Positions 18,407-26,691 of a DNA stretch of 60,783 bases are shown here, piece after piece. Below the pieces are notes generated by a model that saw only the letters and a program-made list of their open reading frames with translations, was not told where the DNA came from and did not search any database. The stretch's first letter is position 1, and every line of letters begins with the position of its first letter. The DNA is from Streptococcus orisratti DSM 15617 (GTDB lineage Bacteria > Bacillota > Bacilli > Lactobacillales > Streptococcaceae): NCBI RefSeq assembly GCF_000380105.1, contig NZ_KB904460.1:43909-104691 (forward strand). Reading direction: 5' to 3'. The position numbers were made by a program, and so were the translations under genes.

Positions 18407-19417
18407 TTAGGTGAAAACAAGTGAATTCTGTACACGGTAACTAACTAAGAATAAGATAGTCTCTGTCAAAAGTTTTGCAATGACCAAACCAATTCCTATA
18501 CCAACCATAGCTTTAATCATGAAATAGTTGCAAGTCATGATGACCAATACCAGCATAAAATAGCGAACCGCTGATTTAAAAAGCGGACTAGTTCGATTGA
18601 AAACAACTTTAGCGTTAAGTAAACATTGTGTACTTGAACTAATAACACGCGCCAAAATAACAGAAAGCAAAAGATTATGCGTCAAGGCAACTAAGATAAA
18701 CAAAGCAAGAGCATCAATAATCGCTGATAACATTGCCGTCCCTGAAAATTTTAAGAAAGGGCTGTAAATGCGAATCGAATCTCGAATAGGCCTGAAATGA
18801 GAACTTTTATTATTTTCAAGATAAACCGTTTCTATAGGAACTTCACGAATGAAGTGCCCACTTTGTTTTGCCTCTAAAAGCATATTAAATTCATATTCAA
18901 ACCGCTCTCCTCTCAGTTTTAGCAACCAAGGAATGAGGTCAGTGGATAAACCGCGAAGTCCTGTCTGTGTATCCGAAACTTTTTGTCCTGTCACTATGGA
19001 AAATAGCAGAGCAGTCATACGATTTCCAAAACGGCTGCGAGCAGGAACCTTTCCAACAAAAGCACGCGCCCCAAGCACAATATAATTTGGATTTTGCTTG
19101 ATAGTCTTAGCAACACTAATAATGTCTTTAATAAGATGCTGACCATCACTGTCAACAGTAATCATGACATCTTGGCTTTTATTAACTTTTGCAATATAGC
19201 TAAATACTGTTTTTAAAGCCGCTCCTTTTCCACGATTTTCCGAATGTTTTAGAACTGTTGCCCCTAACCTTTGGCTATCGTCATAAAAATTTTGATATAA
19301 AGGGCTACTTCCATCATTTATTAGAATGATGTGAGCTTGAGGAAGTTGATTCTTAATGTCTGCTACGACTTTCACAAGTCGCTGATCGGGTTCATAGGCT
19401 GGAATAATAATATACAT
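18407..19417 (-). CDS. GT2 glycosyltransferase fused to a GtrA-like membrane domain
   Basis: Residues 1-210 form a DPM1-like GT2 domain (IIIPAYEPDQRL, LINDGSS, ENRGKGAALKT, VDSDGQH). Residues ~215-330 hold four hydrophobic segments of a GtrA-like domain. Such proteins usually make a polyprenyl-phosphate sugar and help flip it for cell-wall or lipoprotein glycosylation. I chose the ATG at 19417, six bases after AGGAGGT; the longer frame includes that ribosome site. The ribosome site TGAAAGGAGG is complementary over 9 nt to the csRNA-like transcript at 42731-42797. The gene sits at the head of an envelope-related block, but on its own transcript. Confidence 0.88.
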   Translation of the reverse strand: MYIIIPAYEPDQRLVKVVADIKNQLPQAHIILINDGSSPLYQNFYDDSQRLGATVLKHSENRGKGAALKTVFSYIAKVNKSQDVMITVDSDGQHLIKDIISVAKTIKQNPNYIVLGARAFVGKVPARSRFGNRMTALLFSIVTGQKVSDTQTGLRGLSTDLIPWLLKLRGERFEYEFNMLLEAKQSGHFIREVPIETVYLENNKSSHFRPIRDSIRIYSPFLKFSGTAMLSAIIDALALFILVALTHNLLLSVILARVISSSTQCLLNAKVVFNRTSPLFKSAVRYFMLVLVIMTCNYFMIKAMVGIGIGLVIAKLLTETILFLVSYRVQNSLVFT

Positions 19418-19662
19418 AGACCAACCTCCTTTCATGTGATACTCTTCAAAAACCAAAACGATATAAACTTAGGCCATCAGCGTATTAATAACTTTAGATT
19501 TTCATCGCACTTGATTTTCATCAGGTAGCATCCTAAATGAAACTTTTCTTATGACTTCACCTTATTCTCAATGTAGATAATAATCAAACTGTTTAAAGTT
19601 GAAAATGAAGCGAACCGCATCCATAAAGGTTTGAGCTCAATTACAATAGATATGAGTTCGCC

Positions 19663-20901
19663 CTATCTTGGACCAAATCCTCTTTGGCCTCCGCCGCCCC
19701 CACCAGGGCCGTCAGCAACAATTTCAGTTTGATTTTCGCCATTAACTGTTACAGTTCCACCTGTATAAGACACTGTACCGTCAAAGTCAAATGCAAATTG
19801 GGCAGTAATGTTTATATTGCCTCCTGTTACTGTCAGATTACCATTTGAATCAACCGCATCTGTATCTCCAGAAGCCATTTCAATAGTGATGTCACCACCA
19901 TTGATTGTGACAAAGATTTCATCTGATGAAGCTGAGGCATTGGCAGCATTGATACCATCATCAGTGGCATATAAGTCAATCTTTCCATCGTTAATGGTTA
20001 CTGATTTCCCTTCAATTCCTTCAGTAGATTCCTTGATGGTATAGGTGCCACTATCGATCACTAGATTTCCTGAAGCGTGAATGGCATCATCTCCCGCTGT
20101 GATTGTCATTGTATTATCAGCAAGATACATATTTCCAACGCTTGTATCCTCATCATTATCCACTTTGACAGCATCCTCTTTAGCATCAATTGTCATTGTC
20201 GCATTAGCGATATTTAATTCATCATTTACATTGAAGGCATCTCCCACCGAAGTAATGTTATAAGTACCGCCAGTGATATGAAGAGTATCATTTGCCTTGA
20301 TTCCATTATTCGTCTTTCCATTAACATTAAGTGTACCAGACCCATTGATAGTTAAATCAACCTTAGAAAAGAGAGCAGCATCGGCATCTTCATCTGTATT
20401 TGAAGAGGAGTCAGACAAAGTATTGGTGCTACCATCAGCCAAGGTTACATAGACACGACCTGCCTGAGTAGCAGAAATTACTGCGCTGGTTGAACTCATT
20501 GTTACACCATTCAAAACAATATGTACATCATCTTCAGAGCCTGCTGCAATTTGTATTTGTACACCATCTGATTCACCTGAAATAACATAAGTTCCAGCTT
20601 TAGAAATGGTAACTGTAGAACCGCTAACTGCTACTCCGTCACCAGATACCTTAGCCGATGAACCATTTAATGTAATTTTTGAAGCTGTGCTTTCATCATA
20701 GGATGTCTCATAATCAGCACTGGTAAAATGATCAGAACTACTCGATGTCTGTTTTGTTGATGTCGTCGTTGCCGAAGCACTGGTTGATGTTTTTGTTGAT
20801 GTTGTTCCAGAATTTGTCGTTGTTGAACATGCCGCAAGCAGAGTAAGCGATGTTGCACATAGTAGTAAGTAGTTGAGTGTTGACTTTTTCTTAATTGTCA
20901 T
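19663..20901 (-). CDS. Secreted beta-helix lipoprotein (Cthe_2159-like carbohydrate-binding)
   Basis: This 412-residue protein has a lipobox LAAC (Cys25), a Ser/Thr linker to about residue 60, and then repeating strands (e.g. LHITGGTYNITSVGDAFNVN, DDAIHASGNLVIDSGTYTI). It matches the Cthe_2159/DUF4353 carbohydrate-binding right-handed beta-helix family. The end is Gly-rich (GPGGGGGGQRGFGPR). It is probably displayed on the outer membrane face and binds acidic polysaccharide with Ca2+, as Cthe_2159 does; ligand and role here are inferred. It is divergent from the VTC-DUF4956 operon, and both promoters carry CiaR-like sites. Confidence 0.85.
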   Translation of the reverse strand: MTIKKKSTLNYLLLCATSLTLLAACSTTTNSGTTSTKTSTSASATTTSTKQTSSSSDHFTSADYETSYDESTASKITLNGSSAKVSGDGVAVSGSTVTISKAGTYVISGESDGVQIQIAAGSEDDVHIVLNGVTMSSTSAVISATQAGRVYVTLADGSTNTLSDSSSNTDEDADAALFSKVDLTINGSGTLNVNGKTNNGIKANDTLHITGGTYNITSVGDAFNVNDELNIANATMTIDAKEDAVKVDNDEDTSVGNMYLADNTMTITAGDDAIHASGNLVIDSGTYTIKESTEGIEGKSVTINDGKIDLYATDDGINAANASASSDEIFVTINGGDITIEMASGDTDAVDSNGNLTVTGGNINITAQFAFDFDGTVSYTGGTVTVNGENQTEIVADGPGGGGGGQRGFGPR

Positions 20902-20930
20902 ACGATTCCTCCGTTCTTTTATCTACTCTT

Positions 20931-20985
20931 ATCATACGGACCATGTCTGAAAGATTCCTGAAAGTTTTCTTGTAGAAACCTTAAA
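20931..20985 (-). promoter_or_regulatory. CiaR-like site in the beta-helix lipoprotein promoter
   Basis: TTTCAG-N5-TTTCAG ends exactly 10 nt before a TATGAT -10 (20936-20931). Two further phased half-sites, TTTAAGG at 20985 and TACAAG at 20974, extend the array upstream with an 11-bp period. The geometry matches the CiaR consensus TTTAAG-N5-TTTAAG. Confidence 0.7.
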
Positions 20986-21005
20986 CCATAAAAATTAAAA
21001 CTCTT

Positions 21006-21038
21006 TTTAAGAATCCATCAAGAAAACTTTCCTATACT
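21006..21038 (+). promoter_or_regulatory. CiaR-like site in the VTC-DUF4956 promoter
   Basis: TTTAAG-AATCC-ATCAAG (21006-21022) lies 10 nt before a TATACT -10 (21033-21038). It is back to back with the lipoprotein site. Confidence 0.7.
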
Positions 21039-21097
21039 TGGTTCATCACTTAACAATCAGATGATTGAGATGTGCAATTATACCTAAGGAGGCCTCT

Positions 21098-21835
21098 ATG
21101 GCAAAACAATTAGAAACTAAATTTAAACGCATTGAAACTAAGTATATTTTAACCAAAGATGAACGAGACGCTATCATCTCTGACCTTAAAGAATATATGG
21201 TTGAAGATGATTACCCAACATCTTCTATTATGACAATCTACTTTGATAATGAAAATTTTGATATGATAAAAGATGCTATCGCTAAGAAAAATATGCGTGA
21301 AAAAGTTCGTATGCGCACTTATAATCCCAATCCGCAGTTAGATAGCCAGGTTTTTTTAGAAATTAAGAAAAAAGATAGAAACGGAGTAGGCCATAAGTTT
21401 CGTCTGGTATCTGAACCCGATGCTATTAATCAACTCATCACGGATGGAGCTGTAGATTCTCGTATCACCGACCATGCACTTATTGAAGAAATTCAAGAGT
21501 TGCGGCAACGATACTCTAATTTGAAACCGCGCATGTTAATTTGCTACGATCGTCTTTCCTTTAAGGAAAAGCATACCATAAAAGGACATTCAGCAAGTAA
21601 TATCCGTTTGACAATTGACCAAAATCTAACCTATAGAGATAGAAATGTCAGTCTCTTTGATGGGAAAGCGGGTTACCCTTTATTGGATAATAACCATGTC
21701 ATTATGGAAATCAAAGCACCAGGACACCAACCTCATTGGTTGAAAGAAATTTTAGACAAGCACGCCATTACGGCTGAAAAATTTTCGAAGTATAGCAATG
21801 CCTATCGCAAATCACAAGGCATCCTCTCGGTTTAA
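21098..21835 (+). CDS. VTC-domain protein (polyphosphate polymerase-like)
   Basis: This 245-residue protein belongs to the VTC/triphosphate-tunnel fold. Visible features are the ETKFKRIETKYIL start (basic/acidic tunnel strand), MTIYFDNENFDMI, KVRMRTYN, FLEIKKKDRNGVGHKFR and HVIMEIKAPGH. Yeast Vtc4 makes polyphosphate with this fold; most bacterial members are untested. The start is the ATG at 21098 after AAGGAGG. It is followed after 12 bp by a DUF4956 membrane protein, a pairing common in bacteria. The domain is cytosolic, so it may act on nucleotides or phosphate chains at the membrane. Confidence 0.88.
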   Translation: MAKQLETKFKRIETKYILTKDERDAIISDLKEYMVEDDYPTSSIMTIYFDNENFDMIKDAIAKKNMREKVRMRTYNPNPQLDSQVFLEIKKKDRNGVGHKFRLVSEPDAINQLITDGAVDSRITDHALIEEIQELRQRYSNLKPRMLICYDRLSFKEKHTIKGHSASNIRLTIDQNLTYRDRNVSLFDGKAGYPLLDNNHVIMEIKAPGHQPHWLKEILDKHAITAEKFSKYSNAYRKSQGILSV

Positions 21836-21847
21836 GGAAGTGGTAAG

Positions 21848-22534
21848 ATGACCTCAACCTTATTTAATAGTGTTTTTACCAATTCGACAACAACTGTGGA
21901 TGCAGGAATGCTATTGATAGCCTTACTTTGCAGTCTTCTTCTCGGAGCTTGCTTAGCCTGGGTTTACAAATATCGTACCTTCTATACCAGAGAATTCGTG
22001 ATTACACTCACTATTTTACCCAGTCTAATAGCGCTTATCATCTTCCTTGTCAATGGAAACCTTGGGACTGGAGTTGCTGTGGCTGGAGCATTCACTTTGA
22101 TACGTTTCCGTTCAGCCACAAGTGGCTCTCGAGAATTGCTGGCAATTTTCCTATCTATGATTATAGGAATTGCCTCGGGAATGGGATATTTGTTCTTAGC
22201 CATCACGACAACTCTCCTTCTTCTCCTAGTCTGGTTCACTTTAGAAAACCTAAAAATAATTTCAGAAAGTCAAACTAGACGTCACCTAACACTAACCGTT
22301 AATAATAATCAATTGATTGAAACTCAAATTGAAGACTTGCTTTCAAAGTCTTGTACAACTTGTGAGCTAGTATCTATCAACAGTCAGTCGTCAGGAGGAC
22401 GCTTAAAATTCGTTTATGAAATTGACTTAAAACCTTCTATAACAGATTTCCAATTTATACAAAATTGTTCCTCACATCTTGATAATCCCGATATTGTATT
22501 AACTCGAAAGGGCAAAAAGAAGAAAAACCTATAA
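21848..22534 (+). CDS. DUF4956 membrane protein
   Basis: This 228-residue protein has four N-terminal membrane segments (to residue ~135) with the conserved GTGVAVAGAFTLIRFRS loop, then a cytosolic C-terminal domain. The function is unknown. It is coupled to the VTC-domain gene (12-bp gap) and the two probably form a complex. The operon ends in the terminator at 22668-22698. Confidence 0.85.
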   Translation: MTSTLFNSVFTNSTTTVDAGMLLIALLCSLLLGACLAWVYKYRTFYTREFVITLTILPSLIALIIFLVNGNLGTGVAVAGAFTLIRFRSATSGSRELLAIFLSMIIGIASGMGYLFLAITTTLLLLLVWFTLENLKIISESQTRRHLTLTVNNNQLIETQIEDLLSKSCTTCELVSINSQSSGGRLKFVYEIDLKPSITDFQFIQNCSSHLDNPDIVLTRKGKKKKNL

Positions 22535-22667
22535 GAGGGTAAAAATGAAAACTTGCTAGTCAGAAACTGATTCGTTAATATTGGAGAACTTGACATTATA
22601 ACAGACTATCAAATATGGACTACTGCTCGTCTCACAGCTAAAACAACACAAACACAATAAGAATAAG

Positions 22668-22698
22668 AATAAGCTAGACATTTTTGTCTAAGCTTATT
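22668..22698. terminator. Terminator after the VTC-DUF4956 operon
   Basis: AATAAGCT-AGACA pairs with TGTCT-A-AGCTTATT across a short T loop. A short T-rich tail follows on the plus strand. Confidence 0.75.
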
Positions 22699-22701
22699 TA
22701 T

Positions 22702-22725
22702 TTTACATAAATCAATTTATGTAAA
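22702..22725. repeat. Perfect 24-bp palindrome (11-bp arms)
   Basis: TTTACATAAAT-CA-ATTTATGTAAA. It lies 3 bp past the operon terminator and far from any start codon, so its job is unclear. It could be an operator, a second terminator stem or a mobile-element remnant. Confidence 0.7.
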
Positions 22726-23072
22726 CATTTGTGCTAAATAGGCACTCTTTCGTCTTTTATAATTTTATGTTGCGCTAAAATTTTTAATCTCCTAGCGTAA
22801 TTACTTTGGGAACGGCAAAAAACAACCTTATTAAGATCATAAGTCAGCTTTAAGTTAGCGCTTCTCAAATTAGGAGTCGAAAAATACTTCATATCTCCAT
22901 TAAAATCAGACTAGACTCGATAGTTTGGTAAAAGATTGTTGAAGATTGGAAATATAGTGAACGTCGTGTCAGCTAGATTTGAATTTGATTTTTAATGTAG
23001 TAGAAATTGTTGCTTAACAGTGGTTATCTCCTTCTCAAGAAAAAGAATCGCAGTCAGTAGTGAGTAAAAAAA

Positions 23073-23094
23073 ACAGGTTCTAATGTGAACCTGT
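23073..23094 (-). terminator. Terminator of the phosphodiester glycosidase operon
   Basis: ACAGGTTC / GAACCTGT with a 6-nt loop is followed on the minus strand by eight T. Confidence 0.85.
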
Positions 23095-23108
23095 CCAAAT
23101 CTTGTAGT

Positions 23109-23495
23109 TTATTTTGTTTTTGCAAAACCCGTTAGAAGGCTTACAGCGAGAAATCCTACTGCCACATACCAATAAGGCATATCAACAGTTGTTGTTCGTC
23201 CTGAGACTTCCACAATTCCTTTAATTAAACAAGCGCTAACTATCACAGCGATGGCTGAATTAAAAAGTAAGAGAGACGCCCGTGTTTTAATCCAACTAAG
23301 ATTGAAACCTGATAAAAAAGAAATAACAGCAGCAACTAACGGTGCTATAAACATCCCTCTCATGTAGAGTGATGATTCTCCAAAGCTGAATTTTTCATAA
23401 ACAATCGTAAAAATGATTAAGAATATAGTCAAACCAAAGTAAATCAGACTAGCTTTTCCAAATGTTTTTTTAGTAACCGATGTAAACAATATCAC
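23109..23495 (-). CDS. Small four-helix membrane protein
   Basis: This 128-residue protein has four hydrophobic segments (near residues 16-33, 46-66, 75-93 and 105-122). No family is recognised. The GTG at 23495 starts 26 nt inside the end of the glycosidase gene, so the two are translationally coupled. It may anchor or export the product of its partner. A later ATG is possible but would cut into the first hydrophobic part. Confidence 0.6.
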   Translation of the reverse strand: MILFTSVTKKTFGKASLIYFGLTIFLIIFTIVYEKFSFGESSLYMRGMFIAPLVAAVISFLSGFNLSWIKTRASLLLFNSAIAVIVSACLIKGIVEVSGRTTTVDMPYWYVAVGFLAVSLLTGFAKTK

Positions 23496-24396
23496 TCACC
23501 GCCCTTTCTGAAATCCTATTACCATTTGTCGTTGGTTTATTAACCACCTGACCGTTAAAATACATGGTAGATGAGCCACCACCGTCGAGGTTGTATGCCG
23601 TTGTCACACCATATGAAGTCATCAGTTCTGCCATTTCATAAAGTGTCAGACCCGAAGACTCACTTGTCCGCCCATCTGAAACAATCACAATGTAGTGAAG
23701 ACTGCCATCGTCAGTTTCAATTATACCAATAGCTGTACGTGGATTATCAGTCATGGCCTGACCGACTTCTTCTGATTCAGAAACTGCAATTTTTCCATTC
23801 TCTACTAGAGTAGGACTGAAAGCGAAGGTATTAACAACACCAGAATCAAGTAATTCTTGCGTAGTGGTATCACTTTCATTGAAGGTTTCAAAATGCCCAT
23901 CCGAATAGATAGCTAAATCATCGTAATCGCTTTGACGCGATGTACTCCTATAAATGACACCGTTTTTGATGACATACCCAGTCTCATTGGCACCATAGTA
24001 ATCGCCATTGATTGCAAAAATGGCATTATTTTCTGATGCAATATTTGAGGTGGTCTCAGTAATGTTGGTTCCAAAGGTATTTTGGGCTAAAGCTGTTTTC
24101 AAATAGTCTGCACTAGAAAGCGTAATATCAGCCACATAATAGGTCGTATCACTGGTTTGTCCCGTTGTAATTGTCACGGAAATATTGTCGTCCTGATAAG
24201 AAGTATCACTCTGCGTCACTTGACCAGTTGAACTAGAGGCCGTACTACTTACTGAATTAGTTGACGAGGATGTGGTAGCTGTTACTGTTGAAATGGCTGA
24301 AGGGAGTACAAAGACCTTAAGTAGCGAATAGGTATTCGCCCCTAACAAGATTGTAGAAAATAGGATAGCGTAACCATGCCGCTTTAGAAATCTCAT
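23470..24396 (-). CDS. Phosphodiester glycosidase (NAGPA family), membrane-anchored
   Basis: This 308-residue protein has an N-terminal signal anchor (residues ~9-32) and a Ser/Thr linker. Its NAGPA domain includes FAINGDYYGANETGYVIKNG, NPRTAIGI, IVIVSDGR, and the signature YNLDGGGSSTMYFNG. Members remove sugar from sugar-phosphodiester linkages in surface polymers. The exact substrate here is unknown. It is placed at the cell surface, and its promoter carries four 11-bp phased half-sites of CiaR type. It may trim a phosphate-containing wall polymer. Confidence 0.88.
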   Translation of the reverse strand: MRFLKRHGYAILFSTILLGANTYSLLKVFVLPSAISTVTATTSSSTNSVSSTASSSTGQVTQSDTSYQDDNISVTITTGQTSDTTYYVADITLSSADYLKTALAQNTFGTNITETTSNIASENNAIFAINGDYYGANETGYVIKNGVIYRSTSRQSDYDDLAIYSDGHFETFNESDTTTQELLDSGVVNTFAFSPTLVENGKIAVSESEEVGQAMTDNPRTAIGIIETDDGSLHYIVIVSDGRTSESSGLTLYEMAELMTSYGVTTAYNLDGGGSSTMYFNGQVVNKPTTNGNRISERAVSDIVYIGY

Positions 24397-24429
24397 AATA
24401 TGTCAATCCTTTCGATTTAAGTTGCAACT

Positions 24430-24484
24430 ATTCTACCTAACTCAACTGAACTTTTCCTAAAAAATCCCTCAAAGAAACCTTAAA
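24430..24484 (-). promoter_or_regulatory. CiaR-like site array in the phosphodiester glycosidase promoter
   Basis: Four direct repeats start at 24484, 24473, 24462 and 24451 on the minus strand: TTTAAGG, TTTGAGG, TTTTAGG and GTTCAGT, 11 bp apart. The last pair (TTTTAG-N5-GTTCAG) is 10 nt before a TAGAAT -10 (24435-24430). The first pair, TTTAAG-N5-TTTGAG, is the best match to the consensus. Confidence 0.7.
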
Positions 24485-24659
24485 CTTCCTCTATTCGATT
24501 TTATAGGAAATCAGATATTGTTACCCTGATTTGATGTGCTTCGGTTCTATGTTACACGCTCTGACACAAAATGATATTCTCTTTACTTTCATGTTTAAGG
24601 ATAAGTTTGAAAATCTCCAAATAGTTGCTTTCGGAAGCGTTTTTTTGTAAAATACAACT

Positions 24660-25346
24660 ATGAAAATTTTGATTACTTCAGGTGGCACAACAGAAAAAAT
24701 TGATGCTGTTCGCGGAATCACCAACCATTCAACTGGCACTTTAGGAAAATATATTGCTGAACTTTTTTTAAATAATGGACATGAGGTAAGTCTGGTGACT
24801 ACAAAATCTGCTGTTAAACCAGCGGAAAATCCAAATTTGAAAGTATATATTGTGGATAACGTTGCTACTCTCATGGATACTTTAAAACCACTTGTCAAAA
24901 CACATCAGGTACTCATTCATAGCATGGCTGTCTCTGATTATACGCCTGTTTACATGACAGATCTTTGCGAAGTAGAGAAATCTGACAACATCGCTCAGCT
25001 ACTAACCAAAAAAAATACTGAAAATAAGATTTCTTCAAAATCTGACTATCAAGTGCTGTTCCTTAAAAAAACGCCTAAACTTATCAGTCTTGTAAAAGAT
25101 TGGAATCCCCTGATTCAATTAATTGGCTTCAAACTTTTAGTCGGAGTGACAAAAGAAGAATTACTTAATGTTGCCCGCGAAAGCCTACAAAAAAATAAAG
25201 CCAGTTATATTCTGGCAAATGATTTGACAGAAATTACTCCTAATCAACACCATGCTTTTCTGTTGTCTGAAGAAAGTGTTGAGGAAGTTTGGACTAAGGA
25301 AGCTATTGCAAAACTACTCTACAAAAAGGTAACAACAGATGACTAA
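24660..25346 (+). CDS. coaB: Phosphopantothenate-cysteine ligase
   Basis: It joins cysteine to 4'-phosphopantothenate in CoA synthesis. ITSGGTTEKIDAVRGITNHSTG and the NDL near the end (ILANDLTEI) are CoaB motifs. Streptococci encode CoaB and CoaC as separate proteins rather than the fused Dfp. It is 228 aa. Its end overlaps coaC by 8 bp. Confidence 0.92.
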   Translation: MKILITSGGTTEKIDAVRGITNHSTGTLGKYIAELFLNNGHEVSLVTTKSAVKPAENPNLKVYIVDNVATLMDTLKPLVKTHQVLIHSMAVSDYTPVYMTDLCEVEKSDNIAQLLTKKNTENKISSKSDYQVLFLKKTPKLISLVKDWNPLIQLIGFKLLVGVTKEELLNVARESLQKNKASYILANDLTEITPNQHHAFLLSEESVEEVWTKEAIAKLLYKKVTTDD

Positions 25347-25878
25347 GACAATATTATTAGCTGTATCAGGCTCAATATCGGCCTATAAAGCAGCAGACTT
25401 AACCAATCAACTAACCAAATTGGGATATGATGTTCATGTTCTAATGACTGAGGCAGCCACAAAGTTTATCACACCACTGACACTGCAAGTCTTATCAAAA
25501 AATCCCGTTTACTTAGATGTCATGACAGAAGATAAGCCACAAATTATCAATCATATAGAACTAGCAAAACAGGCAGATTTATTTTTGCTTGCCCCTGCTT
25601 CTGCTAACACGATAGCTCATCTAGCGTATGGTTTTGCTGACAATATGGTTACTGCGACTGCTCTTGCTCTTCCAACAAAGACACCTAAGCTTATAGCACC
25701 TGCAATGAATACGAAAATGTATGATAATCCTATAACGCAAAACAATTTAAAACAATTACATGAGGTAGGTTATCAGGAAATTGTTCCTCGCTCTAGTCGG
25801 TTAGCATGTGGCGATGTTGGACGAGGTGCATTAGCTGATTTAACAACTATTTTAAAGGCGGTACAAGCTATTTTATAA
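25339..25878 (+). CDS. coaC: Phosphopantothenoylcysteine decarboxylase
   Basis: This flavin-dependent (HFCD family) enzyme makes phosphopantetheine. It shows AVSGSISAYKAADL, the active-site His in INHIELAKQADLFLLAPASANT, APAMNTKMYDNP, and the substrate-clamp Cys in SRLACGDVGRG. It is 179 aa. It is coupled to coaB and followed by an ECF S component. Confidence 0.93.
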   Translation: MTKTILLAVSGSISAYKAADLTNQLTKLGYDVHVLMTEAATKFITPLTLQVLSKNPVYLDVMTEDKPQIINHIELAKQADLFLLAPASANTIAHLAYGFADNMVTATALALPTKTPKLIAPAMNTKMYDNPITQNNLKQLHEVGYQEIVPRSSRLACGDVGRGALADLTTILKAVQAIL

Positions 25879-25910
25879 CTAGTCATAGTTATTTTCTATA
25901 TGAAAAGCAC

Positions 25911-25939
25911 TTGTCAAGACACCTATAAAGTCATATAAT
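25911..25939 (+). promoter_or_regulatory. Promoter of the ECF S component
   Basis: TTGTCA-17-TATAAT. A possible operator, GTTAA-N9-TTAAC (25948-25966), lies just past the expected start. Confidence 0.6.
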
Positions 25940-25986
25940 ATAAACCAGTTAATCTAAAAGGTTAACAAAAGAAATAGGAGAAAACT

Positions 25987-26556
25987 ATGAAATCTAAAAA
26001 ATCATCTAACGTGGCAACTATTGCCATCTTTTTTGCTGTCATGTTGGTCATCCATTTCTTGACTAGCATGATTTTTAATCTTTGGCCAGTGCCTATTAAA
26101 CCAACATTGATCCATATTCCTGTCATAGTTGCTTCCATTATCTATGGCCCGCGTATCGGAGCAATTCTCGGTGGGCTTATGGGAATTATCAGTGTAGTGA
26201 CTAACACCGTTGTTCTACTTCCAACCAGCTATCTCTTTTCACCTTTTGTTGAAAATGGGACAATAGCTTCGCTGATTATCGCCATGGTGCCTCGTATTCT
26301 TATTGGAGTCACACCGTATTTCATCTATAAATGGCTGCGCAATAAAGTAGGTTTGACTCTGGCTGGCGCTGTTGGGTCAATGACAAACACCCTCTTTGTA
26401 CTTGGTGGTATTTTCATTCTCTTTTCAAGTGTTTACAATGGCGATATAAAAGCTCTTCTAGCTGTTGTTTTTGGTGCTAATGCCCTTATTGAAATGATTA
26501 TTTCGGCAATCATCACACTAGTGTTAGTTCCAAGTTTACTGAAAATTAAAAAATAA
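25987..26556 (+). CDS. ECF transporter S component, probable pantothenate/CoA-precursor uptake
   Basis: This 189-residue protein has about five or six membrane helices. It includes the WPVPIKPTLIHIPVIVASIIYGPRIGAILGGLMG region typical of ECF S components that use the shared EcfA-A'-T module. Its place after coaB-coaC suggests pantothenate or pantetheine (PanT-like). It has its own promoter and a strong terminator. The substrate is inferred from context. Confidence 0.82.
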   Translation: MKSKKSSNVATIAIFFAVMLVIHFLTSMIFNLWPVPIKPTLIHIPVIVASIIYGPRIGAILGGLMGIISVVTNTVVLLPTSYLFSPFVENGTIASLIIAMVPRILIGVTPYFIYKWLRNKVGLTLAGAVGSMTNTLFVLGGIFILFSSVYNGDIKALLAVVFGANALIEMIISAIITLVLVPSLLKIKK

Positions 26557-26563
26557 TTTATGA

Positions 26564-26589
26564 AAATCACGGAAAAGCGTGATTTTTTT
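26564..26589 (+). terminator. Terminator after the ECF S gene
   Basis: AAATCACG / CGTGATTT with a short loop and a T7 tail. Confidence 0.9.
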
Positions 26590-26601
26590 CTTACATAATG
26601 G

Positions 26602-26607
26602 TATAAT
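26602..26607 (+). promoter_or_regulatory. Extended -10 of pgm
   Basis: TGGTATAAT is an extended -10 box. The leader of about 80 nt holds a weak hairpin (CTCAGCA / CTGTTGAG). Confidence 0.55.
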
Positions 26608-26691
26608 GAAAGCGATTAGAAAATCATAATTCGAACATCTCAGCAAGGCAAACTTACTGTTGAGGTTTCTTTTTAGGAGGAGTTGCATTTT

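Larger units (their letters stand above)
22535..23108. other. 574-bp gap with terminators and a large palindrome
   Basis: It holds a terminator for the VTC operon (22668-22698), a perfect 11-bp-arm palindrome (22702-22725), and the terminator of the opposite operon (23073-23094). A CTTTAAG motif near 22849 has no matching second half-site or -10. I found no ORF. Confidence 0.5.

Noticed and set aside
22840..22870. CTTTAAG motif as another CiaR promoter or csRNA
   Set aside because: The partner half-site (GCTTCT) is poor and no -10 or terminator follows.
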